64,000 bases of DNA, taken from NCBI GenBank assembly GCA_020072805.1, contig JAIQGC010000006.1:39111-103110 (forward strand), read 5' to 3'. Of the stretch, positions 16,697 to 25,741 are shown piece after piece. The notes beneath the pieces are model-generated. The model was given only the letters and a program-made list of their open reading frames with translations, had not been told where the DNA came from and searched no databases. Each line of letters starts with the position of its first letter. Position 1 is the stretch's first letter. The position numbers were made by a program, and so were the translations under genes. The stretch is from Terriglobia bacterium. GTDB lineage: Bacteria; Acidobacteriota; Terriglobia; Acidiferrales; UBA7541.

Positions 16697-17398
16697 TCAA
16701 CGCGATCCCGTCTTCGCCGGAGCCAGAATATCCCCCAGCGATTCCCGCGCCTTCTCCCAATCCTTCAGGAAGACCTCCAGTCCGCGGTCGGTCAGCGGAT
16801 GCTTGAAGAGCTGCTCGAATACCTTGTACGGCATCGTGCCGATATGCGCGCCCATGCGCGCCGATTCCACCACGTGCAGCGGCCCGCGCAGGCTGGCCGC
16901 CAGCACCTCCGTCTTGAAATTGTAGTTGCGGTAGATTTCCACGATCTGCCGCACCATGGCCAGGCCGTCCTCGGAAATGTCATCCAGCCGGCCGATGAAG
17001 GGGCTCACGAAATGCGCCCCGGCCTTGGCCACCAGCAGCGCCTGCGACGGCGTGAAGACCAGCGTCATGTTTACCTTGATGCCTTCGCGCGACAGCACGC
17101 TGCACGCCCGCACGCCCTCCGCCGTCGTCGGGCATTTCACCACGATGAACTTGTGCCACTTGGCCAGCTCGCGCCCCTCGCGCACCATTCCTTCGCTGTC
17201 CGTGGAAACCACTTCGGCGCTGACCGCCGCGGCGATCTTCTGCTCCTCGAAAATCCGGCAGATTTCCAGCACGTGCTCGCGGAACGGCTTGCGTTCCTTG
17301 GCCACCAGCGACGGATTGGTGGTCACCCCGTCCACGACTCCCAGCGATACGCCCTGGCGGATTTCCTCCAGATTAGCGGTGTCCAGAAAGATCTTCAT
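16697..17398 (-). CDS. tal: Transaldolase, short (FSA/TalC) type
   Basis: 233-residue TIM-barrel aldolase of the short transaldolase/fructose-6-phosphate aldolase subfamily (TIGR00875-like). It begins [14 protein letters not shown], has [12 protein letters not shown] and the Schiff-base lysine in [11 protein letters not shown], then [31 protein letters not shown]. It interconverts pentose-phosphate intermediates in the cytoplasm; length and the extra C-terminal segment fit transaldolase rather than true FSA (about 220). It follows the FAH-family gene after 55 nt in the long minus-strand run. Confidence 0.92.
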   Translation of the reverse strand: MKIFLDTANLEEIRQGVSLGVVDGVTTNPSLVAKERKPFREHVLEICRIFEEQKIAAAVSAEVVSTDSEGMVREGRELAKWHKFIVVKCPTTAEGVRACSVLSREGIKVNMTLVFTPSQALLVAKAGAHFVSPFIGRLDDISEDGLAMVRQIVEIYRNYNFKTEVLAASLRGPLHVVESARMGAHIGTMPYKVFEQLFKHPLTDRGLEVFLKDWEKARESLGDILAPAKTGSR

Positions 17399-17453
17399 CG
17401 AGCGGCGCCTCCCGTGGCGGCTATTCTACCGGATGGCGCGGAAAAGCGGTAAC

Positions 17454-18242
17454 TCACTCCCGCGGCGCCTGCACCGGATTGCCCAGCGTCCCGATGCCCT
17501 CCACAGAAACCTCCACCGTGTCCCCGGGCGTCAGCGGACCCACTCCCGCGGGCGTGCCCGTGGCGATGATGTCGCCGGGATTCAGCGTCATCATCCGCGA
17601 AATCCAGCGCACCAGGTAGAGCACCGGATAAAGCATCAGCGAAGTTCGCCCGGACTGCCGTACCTTCCCGTTTACGCGCGTCTCCACGAGCACGTCCCCG
17701 GGTTCCAGCTCCGTTTCGATGTGCGGCCCCACCGGGCAAAACGTGTCGAAGCCCTTGGCCCGGTCAAACAGCGTTTCCGCTTTTTGAATGTCCCGCGCGG
17801 TCACGTCGTTGAGGCAGGTGTAACCCAATATGTACGGGCGCACATCCTCCTCGTCCTTGATGTGCGCGCAGCGCCGCCCCATCACCACCGTCAGCTCGCC
17901 TTCGTGCTCCACCTGTTTCGAAAACCGCGTCAGCACGATGGCTTCCCCCGGACCGATGATGGCCGAGGGCGGCTTCAGAAAAATCAGAGGCTCCTTGGGT
18001 GTTTCGTGGCCCAGTTCGGCGATGTGCGCGGCATAGTTGCGTCCCACGCAGACTACCTTGCTGGGTTCGACCGGCGCCAGCAGGCGAATCTCGTTCAGCG
18101 CCCAGCTGCGCGTCCCGTGCGTCCATTGGCCCCAGGGCGTTCCGTGGATCTCCTGGACCTCCGCGCCGGCCAGCAGGCCGTAGCGGGCCTGCGGCGGAGA
18201 CGAATTCTCGCGTTGCAACGGTTCAAAGCGGCAGAATTTCAT
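17454..18242 (-). CDS. Fumarylacetoacetate hydrolase-family protein
   Basis: 262 residues. N-terminal short domain (about 1-60) and C-terminal FAH fold with VCVGRNYAAHIAELG, the metal-binding EGELTVVMG (E-x-E spacing with HEGEL) and GYTCLNDVTARD. The end has TPAGVGPL and GDTVEVSVEGIG. Members open or isomerise ring-cleavage products such as 2-hydroxyhepta-2,4-diene-1,7-dioate, or act as acylpyruvases. The specific substrate is not decidable. Gap to the membrane protein gene upstream is only 6 nt, so they are co-transcribed. Confidence 0.85.
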   Translation of the reverse strand: MKFCRFEPLQRENSSPPQARYGLLAGAEVQEIHGTPWGQWTHGTRSWALNEIRLLAPVEPSKVVCVGRNYAAHIAELGHETPKEPLIFLKPPSAIIGPGEAIVLTRFSKQVEHEGELTVVMGRRCAHIKDEEDVRPYILGYTCLNDVTARDIQKAETLFDRAKGFDTFCPVGPHIETELEPGDVLVETRVNGKVRQSGRTSLMLYPVLYLVRWISRMMTLNPGDIIATGTPAGVGPLTPGDTVEVSVEGIGTLGNPVQAPRE

Positions 18243-18248
18243 CGGTTT

Positions 18249-18707
18249 TCAGCTCGTGTGATGACGTGTTTGCGCAACATGCTCGACCCGGATGCTCCAC
18301 AGGATCGTCCCGATCCAGGCGATGGTAGCCGCGAAAAGATACAGCACCCCGCCCAGCATGAACAAATGGAACGCTCCCATGCGCCCGGCCAGGCTGGAAA
18401 AATAAAAACAATACAACCGGTAAGCCAGACTGAAAATCCCCCATGCCGTGATCCCGCTCAAAAACAACTGCGAAGGAAACCGCAGGAACCGCACCAGCGG
18501 CACCAGTACGAGGATCCCCACAGCCGCCGCCCCGGCAACATTGCGCTCCCAGGCAAACCGTTCCAGCCACGGCGCGCGATTGGCCAGGAGCAGCCAGAAA
18601 AGCATCGCCGCGGAAAGCACCACGCCGGTGTATATCCCCGTGCGCAGCGCCGCGCTCTTCAGCCACGCCAGCAGCCGGTAGCCGGTCAGATGTGCCCGCA
18701 AGGCCAT
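18249..18707 (-). CDS. Four-TM membrane protein of unknown function
   Basis: 152 residues with four hydrophobic helices (roughly residues 20-42, 56-75, 86-104 and 115-140). No known motif recognised. I selected ATG 18707, which has GGAGAG 8 nt upstream; a TTG at 18761 would extend the protein by 18 residues and overlap the lipoprotein gene, without a good ribosome site. The protein ends with a His-rich TRHHTS tail. Operon neighbour of the FAH-family gene. Confidence 0.65.
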   Translation of the reverse strand: MALRAHLTGYRLLAWLKSAALRTGIYTGVVLSAAMLFWLLLANRAPWLERFAWERNVAGAAAVGILVLVPLVRFLRFPSQLFLSGITAWGIFSLAYRLYCFYFSSLAGRMGAFHLFMLGGVLYLFAATIAWIGTILWSIRVEHVAQTRHHTS

Positions 18708-18741
18708 TTCGAATTCTCTCCACTCGCTGCCTGCCGCGCCC

Positions 18742-19902
18742 TTACGGCTGCGTCTCGGCAAGTTCCAGGTCGGCCGCGCCGCTCGCTGCGCTTTCGTTTC
18801 CGCTGCGATCCACGGCCGTCACCGTATACCAATAATGATGTCCCGCTTGTATTGAATTATCACGGAAGGCCGGAGTGGGCAACAATTCCGGCGTCAAAAC
18901 TGCACCCGCTGTGCCCTCTTTTTCACTCCGGTAGACGCGGTATCCAGCCAGGTCGCTCTCCGCGTTCATGCTCCAGCTCAACTCCGCTTGCCCCGCCGGC
19001 CGCTCCCCTCCCGGCACATACACGGCCACCAGCCCCTGCGGCGCGCCCGGCGGAAAAATGTCCCGCGCTTCCACCACCAGCGCCGCCGAATCCGGCGATT
19101 CCAGGCTGTTCGCTTCATCCCCCGCAGGCGCGCTCACCGCGCGCACCGTATACAGATACGTCGCGCCGAAAACAAACTGCGTGTCCGCAAACTCTCTGCC
19201 CGCGGCCGGTCCCAGCAGCGCCGGCGGCGATTTCCATTTTGCCTTGCTCGGGTCCGCCGCAGCCTCCGTCGCGGAGCCCGGTTCCAGTTCGCCGCGGTAG
19301 ACGCGGTAGCCGCTGACCGCCGCGCCGCCAGCCGCCGCCGCGCTCCAGGTAAGCTGAATGGCCGATTCCGTCAGGCGCGCGGCCAGGCCGTTGACGCGCT
19401 CCGGCGGCGGATAGAGCCGCAGAATCACCGTGTTGGAATCTCCGGAAGCCCGCTTCTTCGAGACACGCGAACGTACTCGATAGGCATAGCCCGCGCCGGG
19501 ATGCGCGCGCAGTTCCTCGGCGGAAATCACATCGCGAAAGCGCACCTGGCCCCCGGCGCTCAGCGTGGGCAGCATCGCTCCCGGCACCGTGTACACCATG
19601 TGGAAGGAGTCCGGGTCGGCCGTGCCGTCGTCGCGCAGCGTCCCTCGGTAAATCTCGATCTCCGGCGGCTCGGCCAGGGCTTCTCCGTCCGCGCTTGCTT
19701 GCGGAGCGGCAAAGCTTAGCGCGACTCCCTCGCCCTGCTGCCGCGCGGCCAGATCCCCGATCGCCGCCGGCACAACCTTCCGCGGCGGACGCGGATCTCC
19801 CGGTGCTCCGCATCCCGCCAGCAAAAAATAAAAAACAATGGAAATCGGCAAACTGAAAATCAGGCGGGCGGCGGCGTGCGGCTGCATCTCGCGCATGTTC
19901 AC
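18742..19902 (-). CDS. Lipoprotein with fibronectin type III repeats
   Basis: 386-residue exported lipoprotein. The signal peptide ends in the lipobox LLAG-C (about residues 27-31), followed by a Pro/Arg-rich spacer. Then three fibronectin-like beta modules: about 45-155, 165-275 and 280-378, with repeated markers (AYRVRS, SGYRVYRG, AGYRVYRSEKEG, YWYTVTAVDRSGNES). Such proteins are usually outer-membrane anchored and bind surfaces or partners. Nothing catalytic is visible. It lies 48 nt downstream of hslU in the same direction. Confidence 0.8.
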   Translation of the reverse strand: MNMREMQPHAAARLIFSLPISIVFYFLLAGCGAPGDPRPPRKVVPAAIGDLAARQQGEGVALSFAAPQASADGEALAEPPEIEIYRGTLRDDGTADPDSFHMVYTVPGAMLPTLSAGGQVRFRDVISAEELRAHPGAGYAYRVRSRVSKKRASGDSNTVILRLYPPPERVNGLAARLTESAIQLTWSAAAAGGAAVSGYRVYRGELEPGSATEAAADPSKAKWKSPPALLGPAAGREFADTQFVFGATYLYTVRAVSAPAGDEANSLESPDSAALVVEARDIFPPGAPQGLVAVYVPGGERPAGQAELSWSMNAESDLAGYRVYRSEKEGTAGAVLTPELLPTPAFRDNSIQAGHHYWYTVTAVDRSGNESAASGAADLELAETQP

Positions 19903-19950
19903 CGGATGGCGCTCCCCCTGTTTCGAATTTCGTATTGCGAATTTCCGCTT

Positions 19951-21402
19951 TTACAGAATGTAGCGGCTCAGATCCTGGTTCTTGACGATCTCCGTCAGTT
20001 GCTTGGCCACGTACTCTTCATCAATCTTGACCGTCTTCTTCTTCAGATCCGGCGCCTCGAAGGAGATCTCGTCCAGCACTTTTTCCAGGATCGTGTGCAG
20101 CCGCCGCGCCCCGATATTTTCCGTCTGCTCGTTCACGCTCGTGGCGAACCGCGCAATCGCCGCCACCGCATCCTCCGTGAAGCTCAGCTTGACCCCTTCG
20201 GTCTCCAGCAGCAGCGTGTACTGCTTGATCAGCGCGTTCTTCGGCTCCGTCAGAATCCGGATGAAATCCTCCTCGCGCAGCGATTGCAGCTCCACGCGAA
20301 TCGGCAGCCGCCCCTGCAACTCCGGGATTAGGTCCGAGGGCTTGCTCACGTGAAACGCCCCCGCGGCCACGAACAGAATGTGGTCGGTGCGGATCATCCC
20401 GTAGCGCGAGTTCACCGTGGTCCCTTCGATGATCGGCAGAATGTCCCGCTGCACGCCCTCGCGCGACACATCCGGCCCGTGCCCGCTCTCCCGCCCCGCC
20501 ACCTTGTCAATCTCGTCGATGAAGATAATCCCCATCTGCTCGGCCCGCTCCACCGCCAGCCGCGTCACCTGCTCCATGTCGATCAGCTTGCTCTCTTCTT
20601 CCTGGATCAGGTATTCGAACGCGTCCGCCACGCTCATCTTCCGCTTTTTCTTCTGCTGCCCGAAAAAGCCCGAGAGCATGTCCTTCACGTTGACGTCCAT
20701 CTCCTCCACGCCCTGGTTCGAGACGATCTCGAACGACGGCATGGAGCGCTCGCGCACCTCCACCTCCACCATGCGCTGGTCCAGCTTGCCCTCTCTCAAT
20801 TGCGTCCGCAGCTTTTCCCGCGTCCGCTGCGCCTGCTCGCGCTGCGCCGCGTCCGCCGCCGCCGCTTCCTGCGGCCCCAGTCCCGGCGCCACCGCCGGCG
20901 GCGAAGGCGGCAGCAGCAGGTCCAGCACGCGCTCTTCGGCGGCCTGTTCCGCGCGCTCCGCTACTTCATCCAGCTTCTCCTCGCGCACCATGTCGATCGA
21001 TGTCTCCACCAGGTCGCGCACCATCGATTCCACGTCGCGCCCCACGTAGCCCACTTCCGTGTACTTGGAGGCCTCCACTTTCACGAATGGGCAGCCCGCC
21101 AGCCGCGCCAGCCTCCGCGCGATCTCCGTCTTGCCCACTCCCGTCGGCCCGATCATCAATATATTTTTGGGAAGGATGTCTTCGGCGATTTCCGGCGCCA
21201 GCTTCTGCCGCCGCACGCGGTTGCGCAGGGCCACCGCGATGGCCCGCTTGGCCGCCGCCTGCCCCACGATGTACTTGTCCAGTTCCAGTACGATTTCCCG
21301 CGGCGTCAGGTCGTCCAGCGCGGGCAGCTCGGCCATTTCTCCTGCCGCGGGCGCGTTGCCGTTGGAAAGCAGCGTGATCTCTTTATCGGACTTGCCGGGC
21401 AT
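19951..21402 (-). CDS. hslU: ATP-dependent protease ATPase subunit HslU
   Basis: 483-residue AAA+ unfoldase (ClpY) that feeds substrates to HslV. N-terminal [17 protein letters not shown], Walker [10 protein letters not shown], pore motif [14 protein letters not shown], Walker [14 protein letters not shown], sensor region and C-terminal SRYIL tail that inserts in HslV. The I-domain (about residues 145-260) is variable and carries an Ala/Pro-rich insertion. Length is slightly above the E. coli protein (443). It is 57 nt downstream of hslV, the standard gene order. Confidence 0.97.
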   Translation of the reverse strand: MPGKSDKEITLLSNGNAPAAGEMAELPALDDLTPREIVLELDKYIVGQAAAKRAIAVALRNRVRRQKLAPEIAEDILPKNILMIGPTGVGKTEIARRLARLAGCPFVKVEASKYTEVGYVGRDVESMVRDLVETSIDMVREEKLDEVAERAEQAAEERVLDLLLPPSPPAVAPGLGPQEAAAADAAQREQAQRTREKLRTQLREGKLDQRMVEVEVRERSMPSFEIVSNQGVEEMDVNVKDMLSGFFGQQKKKRKMSVADAFEYLIQEEESKLIDMEQVTRLAVERAEQMGIIFIDEIDKVAGRESGHGPDVSREGVQRDILPIIEGTTVNSRYGMIRTDHILFVAAGAFHVSKPSDLIPELQGRLPIRVELQSLREEDFIRILTEPKNALIKQYTLLLETEGVKLSFTEDAVAAIARFATSVNEQTENIGARRLHTILEKVLDEISFEAPDLKKKTVKIDEEYVAKQLTEIVKNQDLSRYIL

Positions 21403-21459
21403 AAGCTGGAATCTCTTCCTCTCGCAAATGGCGCAATGGCTCGCTCAATTTCCTTGCGG

Positions 21460-21984
21460 CTACAACTCTTCCATCGTGAAATTCGTGTTCGTGAAGATGC
21501 AGATCTCGCTGGCGATGCGCATGGATTCCTGCGCCACTTCCTTCGCGCTCATCTTCGTGTTCTTCAGCAGCGCCCGTCCCGCCGACAGCGCGTATGTCCC
21601 TCCCGACCCGATTGCGCAGATCCCGTCATCCGGCTCGATCACGTCCCCGTTGCCGGACAGCAGAAACGTCCCTTTCCCGTCGGCCACGATCAGCAGCGCT
21701 TCCAGGTGCCGCAGAGCACGGTCCTTGCGCCATTCCTTGGCCAGCTCCACCGCTGCCTTGGCCAGATTCCCCGAATACTCCTGCAGCTTCCCTTCGAATC
21801 GCTCGAAAAGTGACAGCGCATCCGCCGTCGAGCCCGCGAATCCCGCCAGCACCTTGTCGTTGAACAGCCGCCGCGTCTTTCGCGCCGTGTGCTTCATCAC
21901 GTGATCGCCCATGGTCACCTGCCCATCCGCGATCAGCACCACTTTCCCTTCCTTGCGCACGCACAACACCGTCGTTCCATGCAT
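21460..21984 (-). CDS. hslV: ATP-dependent protease catalytic subunit HslV
   Basis: 174-residue threonine peptidase (ClpQ). The reading [24 protein letters not shown] identifies the mature N-terminus at the first Thr; MHG would be removed. Further family text includes [20 protein letters not shown] and [23 protein letters not shown] 21984 (MHGTT) gives the shortest propeptide; ATG 22011 would add nine residues, and a TATAAT box just upstream of 22011 raises the alternative of a leaderless start there. Forms the proteasome-like dodecamer with HslU encoded next. Confidence 0.96.
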   Translation of the reverse strand: MHGTTVLCVRKEGKVVLIADGQVTMGDHVMKHTARKTRRLFNDKVLAGFAGSTADALSLFERFEGKLQEYSGNLAKAAVELAKEWRKDRALRHLEALLIVADGKGTFLLSGNGDVIEPDDGICAIGSGGTYALSAGRALLKNTKMSAKEVAQESMRIASEICIFTNTNFTMEEL

Positions 21985-22017
21985 CTCGCCGGACTTTGCT
22001 CCGCTGGCCATTCGGGC

Positions 22018-22023
22018 ATTATA
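22018..22023 (-). promoter_or_regulatory. Perfect -10 box before hslV
   Basis: On the minus strand TATAAT occupies 22023-22018. A start site 6-7 nt downstream would fall on or next to the ATG at 22011. No good -35 hexamer is seen at 16-18 nt upstream, so this is suggestive only. Confidence 0.4.
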
Positions 22024-22231
22024 CAGCGCGGCGGTGGCCCACGCCATTCCGCCCTTTCCGCGGCCCTCCTTGCCCAGTAACCGAATGACGACCCCGGTAC
22101 GCGGGTTCTATTGTCACCGAACCGGAACTGGCGGACACTGGCCCCAAGACGGGCCCTCCGGACTCTTCCTGCAAACCGGGGGTTAAGTGTTTTCAGTCGA
22201 GAAATTTTGCTTCACCAGCCGGGAGGGCGTG

Positions 22232-22570
22232 ATGAGCGAGGACGGCACCAAAGCTCTAGCCGATTGCAGGCGCCGCTATGAGCGCATCGATTTGCCCAAG
22301 GGCCCCCAGGTCGCCTGGCAGGGCGGCGGCAAGCGCGTGGTCTCCCGCGTTCACAGTCTCTCCATGGGCGGCCTGTTCATCATTACGGAGAAACCCCTGG
22401 ATACCGGCACCACCTTGAAACTGATGTTCGATGTCCCCGACGGCAACGTCGAGGCCATGGCCATCGTGCGCACCTGCAATCCCGGCGAAGGCATGGGCGT
22501 TCAATTCAGCAAGATGAACCAGGAAGACCGCGCGCGTCTGGATAAACTGCTGCGCCGCCTGCTGCGCTGA
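22232..22570 (+). CDS. PilZ-domain protein
   Basis: 112 residues, a single PilZ domain. The c-di-GMP signature is seen as RRRYER (RxxxR) near residue 11 and HSLSMGG (D/NxSxxG-like) near residue 37, followed by the beta-barrel text MAIVRTCNPGEGMGVQF. It probably binds c-di-GMP and regulates motility, adhesion or export. The start was set at ATG 22232 because GGGAGG lies 5 nt upstream; the open frame extends to 22187. The next gene on the same strand is a second PilZ protein. Confidence 0.82.
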   Translation: MSEDGTKALADCRRRYERIDLPKGPQVAWQGGGKRVVSRVHSLSMGGLFIITEKPLDTGTTLKLMFDVPDGNVEAMAIVRTCNPGEGMGVQFSKMNQEDRARLDKLLRRLLR

Positions 22571-22760
22571 CCGCCTCGCGCCCGTTTTCTTCCCTGTGGC
22601 CAAACGGGAAACAGCCTCCGGTTTTATTCATTGCTTCCGCGCAGGGGGGGATGAAAGACTGTGACCGAACCACAACCTTGGCCCAGTCTCTTCGTCTGGC
22701 CCGATCCTCTGGCCGGATCGTGAACGGGAAGGCACGCGGCATGGCACGGCTGAAAATCTG

Positions 22761-23087
22761 ATGACCACTTCTCCCCGCCTCTATCGCCGCCGCTACCGCC
22801 GCGTTCCCGTGCCCATTCTCTACTGGGTTACCTGGGAGACCTCCGGCAGGCGCCAGGTTTCCCGCGCCCTCACCGCGGGCCTCGGCGGAATGTTTCTCTC
22901 CACCACCGACCCCCCGCCCGCGGGCACGTACCTCACGCTCATTTTCGAATGTCCCGGCAAGGAAGTTCAGACCCAGGCCGTTGTCCGCAACTCCATCTTC
23001 GGCTCCGGCATGGGCGTCGAGTTCAAAGGCATGAAGGATGAAGACCGCAATCAGATCAGCGCTTTGCTGAAGCAGTGGAACCACTGA
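22761..23087 (+). CDS. PilZ-domain protein, second copy with altered motif
   Basis: 108 residues, one PilZ domain similar in layout to the gene upstream (190 nt away). RRRYRR supplies the RxxxR motif but the second motif reads ALTAGLGG instead of D/NxSxxG, so the key Ser is missing and c-di-GMP binding may be weak or lost. The C-terminal AVVRNSIFGSGMGVEF matches the first protein, suggesting an old duplication. ATG 22761. Confidence 0.78.
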   Translation: MTTSPRLYRRRYRRVPVPILYWVTWETSGRRQVSRALTAGLGGMFLSTTDPPPAGTYLTLIFECPGKEVQTQAVVRNSIFGSGMGVEFKGMKDEDRNQISALLKQWNH

Positions 23088-23111
23088 GCGGGGAAGCGCG
23101 CCCCCGCGAAC

Positions 23112-23993
23112 TCAGGGCTTGTCCTTCTCTTTCTCTTTGTCCTTGTCCCAGGACTTCTCGGACTCGTGCTTGCCCTTCTTTTTCTTGGCCATTGCCGCCC
23201 ACTGCTTGTCCAGCGACGCCCGCGTGAACAGTTCGTCCGCAATTTTCGGATTGTAGCTGCAATCAAAATAGAACGCCTGATAAATCCGCCGCCCGTCCCG
23301 TTCCCGCGCCACCTGCTTGGGCGACTGCACGCCATCTATGACGTGAAAATTCGAATAGGTGGTCAGCTCCTCGGTGCGTTCCCTCGTCATGTCGTTCCGC
23401 GTGATCACCACGCTGCGCATCGGCAGGTGCGTCGCCCGGTTGATGGCGATGCGGAACGTGCGCCGCTCCAGGTCCACAATCTCCACCCAGTCCACTTCCG
23501 CCAGATCCACGATGTCGCTCCCGCCGTAGCGGAACACCATTCCCTCTTCCTTCAGCCGCAGCCGCAGCAGCGTGTCCATGTCCCGCTTCACCTGTTCCTG
23601 GAAGTCGGTGACCGCCGTCGCCGGCTGCTCGCTCACCCCGCCCTTGTCCAGCGACCAACCTGCGTCTCCGGCAAAAAGCTCCACGAAATTCCCCTTCTTC
23701 GTGTACTCCGTGCGGTTCTTGTCCGGATACCGCCAGTAATCCTTGAACGTCGCGTATCCCGTCAGCTCTCCGTTGTGGTCGAACTGCGCCAGCCGCCCGT
23801 CGCACACGCTTTCCCGCACGCCCAGATACGCCGGCCCTCCCAGCGCCGCGGTCATCTGCTGCAATAGTTCGCGCGCCTTCGCCGCGCTGGCCTCCGGCAT
23901 CATGGTGTCGGGATTCTGCGCCGCCGTCCGCGGCGCCGCTCCTGCCCCCAACACCGCCGCCAGCACCGCCACTCCCAGCGTTTTTAGCCGCAC
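23112..23993 (-). CDS. Secreted LolA/LolB-like lipoprotein-carrier family protein
   Basis: About 293 residues. I take GTG 23993 as start: it yields a clean Sec signal peptide (VRLKTLGVAVLAAVLGAG...TAAQ), overlaps the SDR stop by 10 nt and has GGGGGA about 8 nt upstream. The mature part has a beta-rich LolA-like layout (KDYWRYPDKNRTEYTK, FAGDAGWSLDKG, VEIVDLERRTFRIAINRATHLPMR). It ends with a highly charged Lys/Glu/Asp tail (last 25 residues). Probable periplasmic protein; lipid or lipoprotein binding is inferred from the family only. Confidence 0.7.
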   Translation of the reverse strand: MRLKTLGVAVLAAVLGAGAAPRTAAQNPDTMMPEASAAKARELLQQMTAALGGPAYLGVRESVCDGRLAQFDHNGELTGYATFKDYWRYPDKNRTEYTKKGNFVELFAGDAGWSLDKGGVSEQPATAVTDFQEQVKRDMDTLLRLRLKEEGMVFRYGGSDIVDLAEVDWVEIVDLERRTFRIAINRATHLPMRSVVITRNDMTRERTEELTTYSNFHVIDGVQSPKQVARERDGRRIYQAFYFDCSYNPKIADELFTRASLDKQWAAMAKKKKGKHESEKSWDKDKEKEKDKP

Positions 23994-24748
23994 AAGACCG
24001 ATCCCCCGTTTACATTGATGATCTCCCCGGTCATAAAGTTGGCCAGGTCGGACGCCAAAAACAGGATCGGCCCGGCAATCTCTTCCGCCGTCGCCGGGCG
24101 CCCCAGCGGAATCACCGCCGCGGCCATCTTGGCCCCGGCCTTCGTCTGCAGCACCGGGTTGGACATATCCGTCGCCACCCACCCTGGGGCCACGCTGTTA
24201 ACCAGGATGTTGTGCCGCGCCAGTTCCGTCGAAAGCCCCTTGGTCAGGCTGATGACCCCTCCCTTGGACGCCCCGTAATGCGTGTGGAACGATTCTCCGC
24301 GCTGCCCCGCCGTCGAGCTGATGGGAATGATCCGCCCGCCCTTCTGCTTGATCATGTGCGGCACGCAAAAATGAATGATGGAATAGACGCTCTTCAGGTT
24401 CACCCGCATCATCTCGTCCCATTGCGCTTCGCTCATCTTTTCGATCGGCAGGTCCTCCAGGTTCCACACTCCCGCGTTGGCCACCACGATGTCCACACGC
24501 CCCAGCCGCGCCACGCACTGTTCCACCAGCTTCTTGTTGTCCGCCATCTTCCCGCAATCCGCCTTGAACGCTTCCACCCGCGTCCCGTGTTTGCGCGCTT
24601 CCGCTTCGATCTGCGCCGCCGCTTCCTTGCTCCGGTGGTAGTTGAACACCACGTCGGCTCCCGCCTGCGCGAAGAGTTTTACCGCTGCCGCTCCGATGCC
24701 CCGCGACCCGCCGGTGATAAGTGCCGCCTTGCCTGCCAGTGAAATCAT
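23984..24748 (-). CDS. Short-chain dehydrogenase/reductase (FabG-like)
   Basis: 254-residue classical SDR: cofactor motif TGGSRGIG, NAG in VVANAGVW, catalytic Ser in ISSTAGQRG and YGASKGG (YxxxK). It is an NAD(P)H-dependent ketone/alcohol oxidoreductase with FabG-like length; the physiological substrate is unknown. It is translationally coupled (10-nt overlap) with the LolA-like gene. Start ATG 24748. Confidence 0.88.
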   Translation of the reverse strand: MISLAGKAALITGGSRGIGAAAVKLFAQAGADVVFNYHRSKEAAAQIEAEARKHGTRVEAFKADCGKMADNKKLVEQCVARLGRVDIVVANAGVWNLEDLPIEKMSEAQWDEMMRVNLKSVYSIIHFCVPHMIKQKGGRIIPISSTAGQRGESFHTHYGASKGGVISLTKGLSTELARHNILVNSVAPGWVATDMSNPVLQTKAGAKMAAAVIPLGRPATAEEIAGPILFLASDLANFMTGEIINVNGGSVLCG

Positions 24749-24810
24749 GAAGTCTCCCCGAAATTGAATGTACGAAAATCGCTACTGCAACAGCAAAACT
24801 CGCTCCCGGC

Positions 24811-25593
24811 CTATGCCCGCGACCCGTATCCCCGCGCGACCGCCGCTCCCACCAATTCCCGGAACAGTTTCTGCGCCAGCGCATCCTCCGGCATTTTCTC
24901 CGGATGCCACTGCACTCCCACGACCCAGTTGTCTCCACCGGCCCGCTCCACAGCTTCCACCACTCCGTCCCTGGCCCGCGCCGTTATCCGCAAGCCTTTC
25001 CCGGGCTCCGCCACCGCCTGATGATGTGAACTGTTCACCCAGGCCACCGTTCCAGCCGCCAGCCCCGCCAGAACGCTCCCTGTTTCCAGGATGGCCTCGT
25101 GCAGCGGGTCCTCGGCAGCCCCAGGCCCAAGATCCTCCTTGCGATGTGCCACCGTCGTCATGAGTTCGCTCGCAATATCCTGGACCAGCGTGCCACCCAG
25201 AGAAACATTCAATATCTGGCAGCCGTAGCAGATCGCCAGCACCGGCTTTCCTTCCGTGAACGCGTGCCGGAGGATTTCCATGTCCGCCGCGTCGCGCAAC
25301 CCGTCCGCGTTCGCCGACTTGCCCCCGTTCACCGCGCCATACAACCCCGGCGCCACATCCGCAGGACTTCCCGGCAGCACAAATCCATCCAACGCGGCCA
25401 ACTCCCTCTCCCTCCCGCTCGCATCCAGCAGCGAGAGCAGCACCGCCTCGCCTCCTGCCCACCGCACCGATTCCTGATACTTCACAAGTTTGGCCAGCTT
25501 GCCGTGCTTCTCTTCCTGGCTGGTCCTCCACGGGATGCCGATGCGCGGGCTCTTCTTATCCGATCCAGGACCAATATGAGTTTGCGCAGCCAT
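24811..25593 (-). CDS. Gamma-glutamyl-gamma-aminobutyrate hydrolase family protein (peptidase C26)
   Basis: 260-residue class I glutamine-amidotransferase-like hydrolase (PuuD-type). The nucleophile is in AICYGCQILNVSLGG, the catalytic His-Glu in GVQWHPEKMPED. PuuD enzymes cleave gamma-glutamyl-GABA in putrescine breakdown; here no other puu gene is adjacent, so other gamma-glutamyl amides are possible. No signal peptide. ATG 25593. It sits 62 nt upstream of the SDR gene in the same direction. Confidence 0.85.
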   Translation of the reverse strand: MAAQTHIGPGSDKKSPRIGIPWRTSQEEKHGKLAKLVKYQESVRWAGGEAVLLSLLDASGRERELAALDGFVLPGSPADVAPGLYGAVNGGKSANADGLRDAADMEILRHAFTEGKPVLAICYGCQILNVSLGGTLVQDIASELMTTVAHRKEDLGPGAAEDPLHEAILETGSVLAGLAAGTVAWVNSSHHQAVAEPGKGLRITARARDGVVEAVERAGGDNWVVGVQWHPEKMPEDALAQKLFRELVGAAVARGYGSRA

Positions 25594-25741
25594 GAGGGAC
25601 TACAAATCCTAACATTCAGCCAGCGGGCGGGCAACCAGCCTGTAGGGAACTCAGAATCCACAGCTTTTCCTCACCCAGGAATCCACTCCCCGGGCAGGTC
25701 AAAACCCTCATGTTCAACTAACTCTTTTATTTATAATAACT

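Noticed and set aside
20340..20356. Second parS-like site (CACGTGAAAC) inside hslU
   Set aside because: Only the right half fits; the left half departs from GTTTCAC and the site is in coding sequence.
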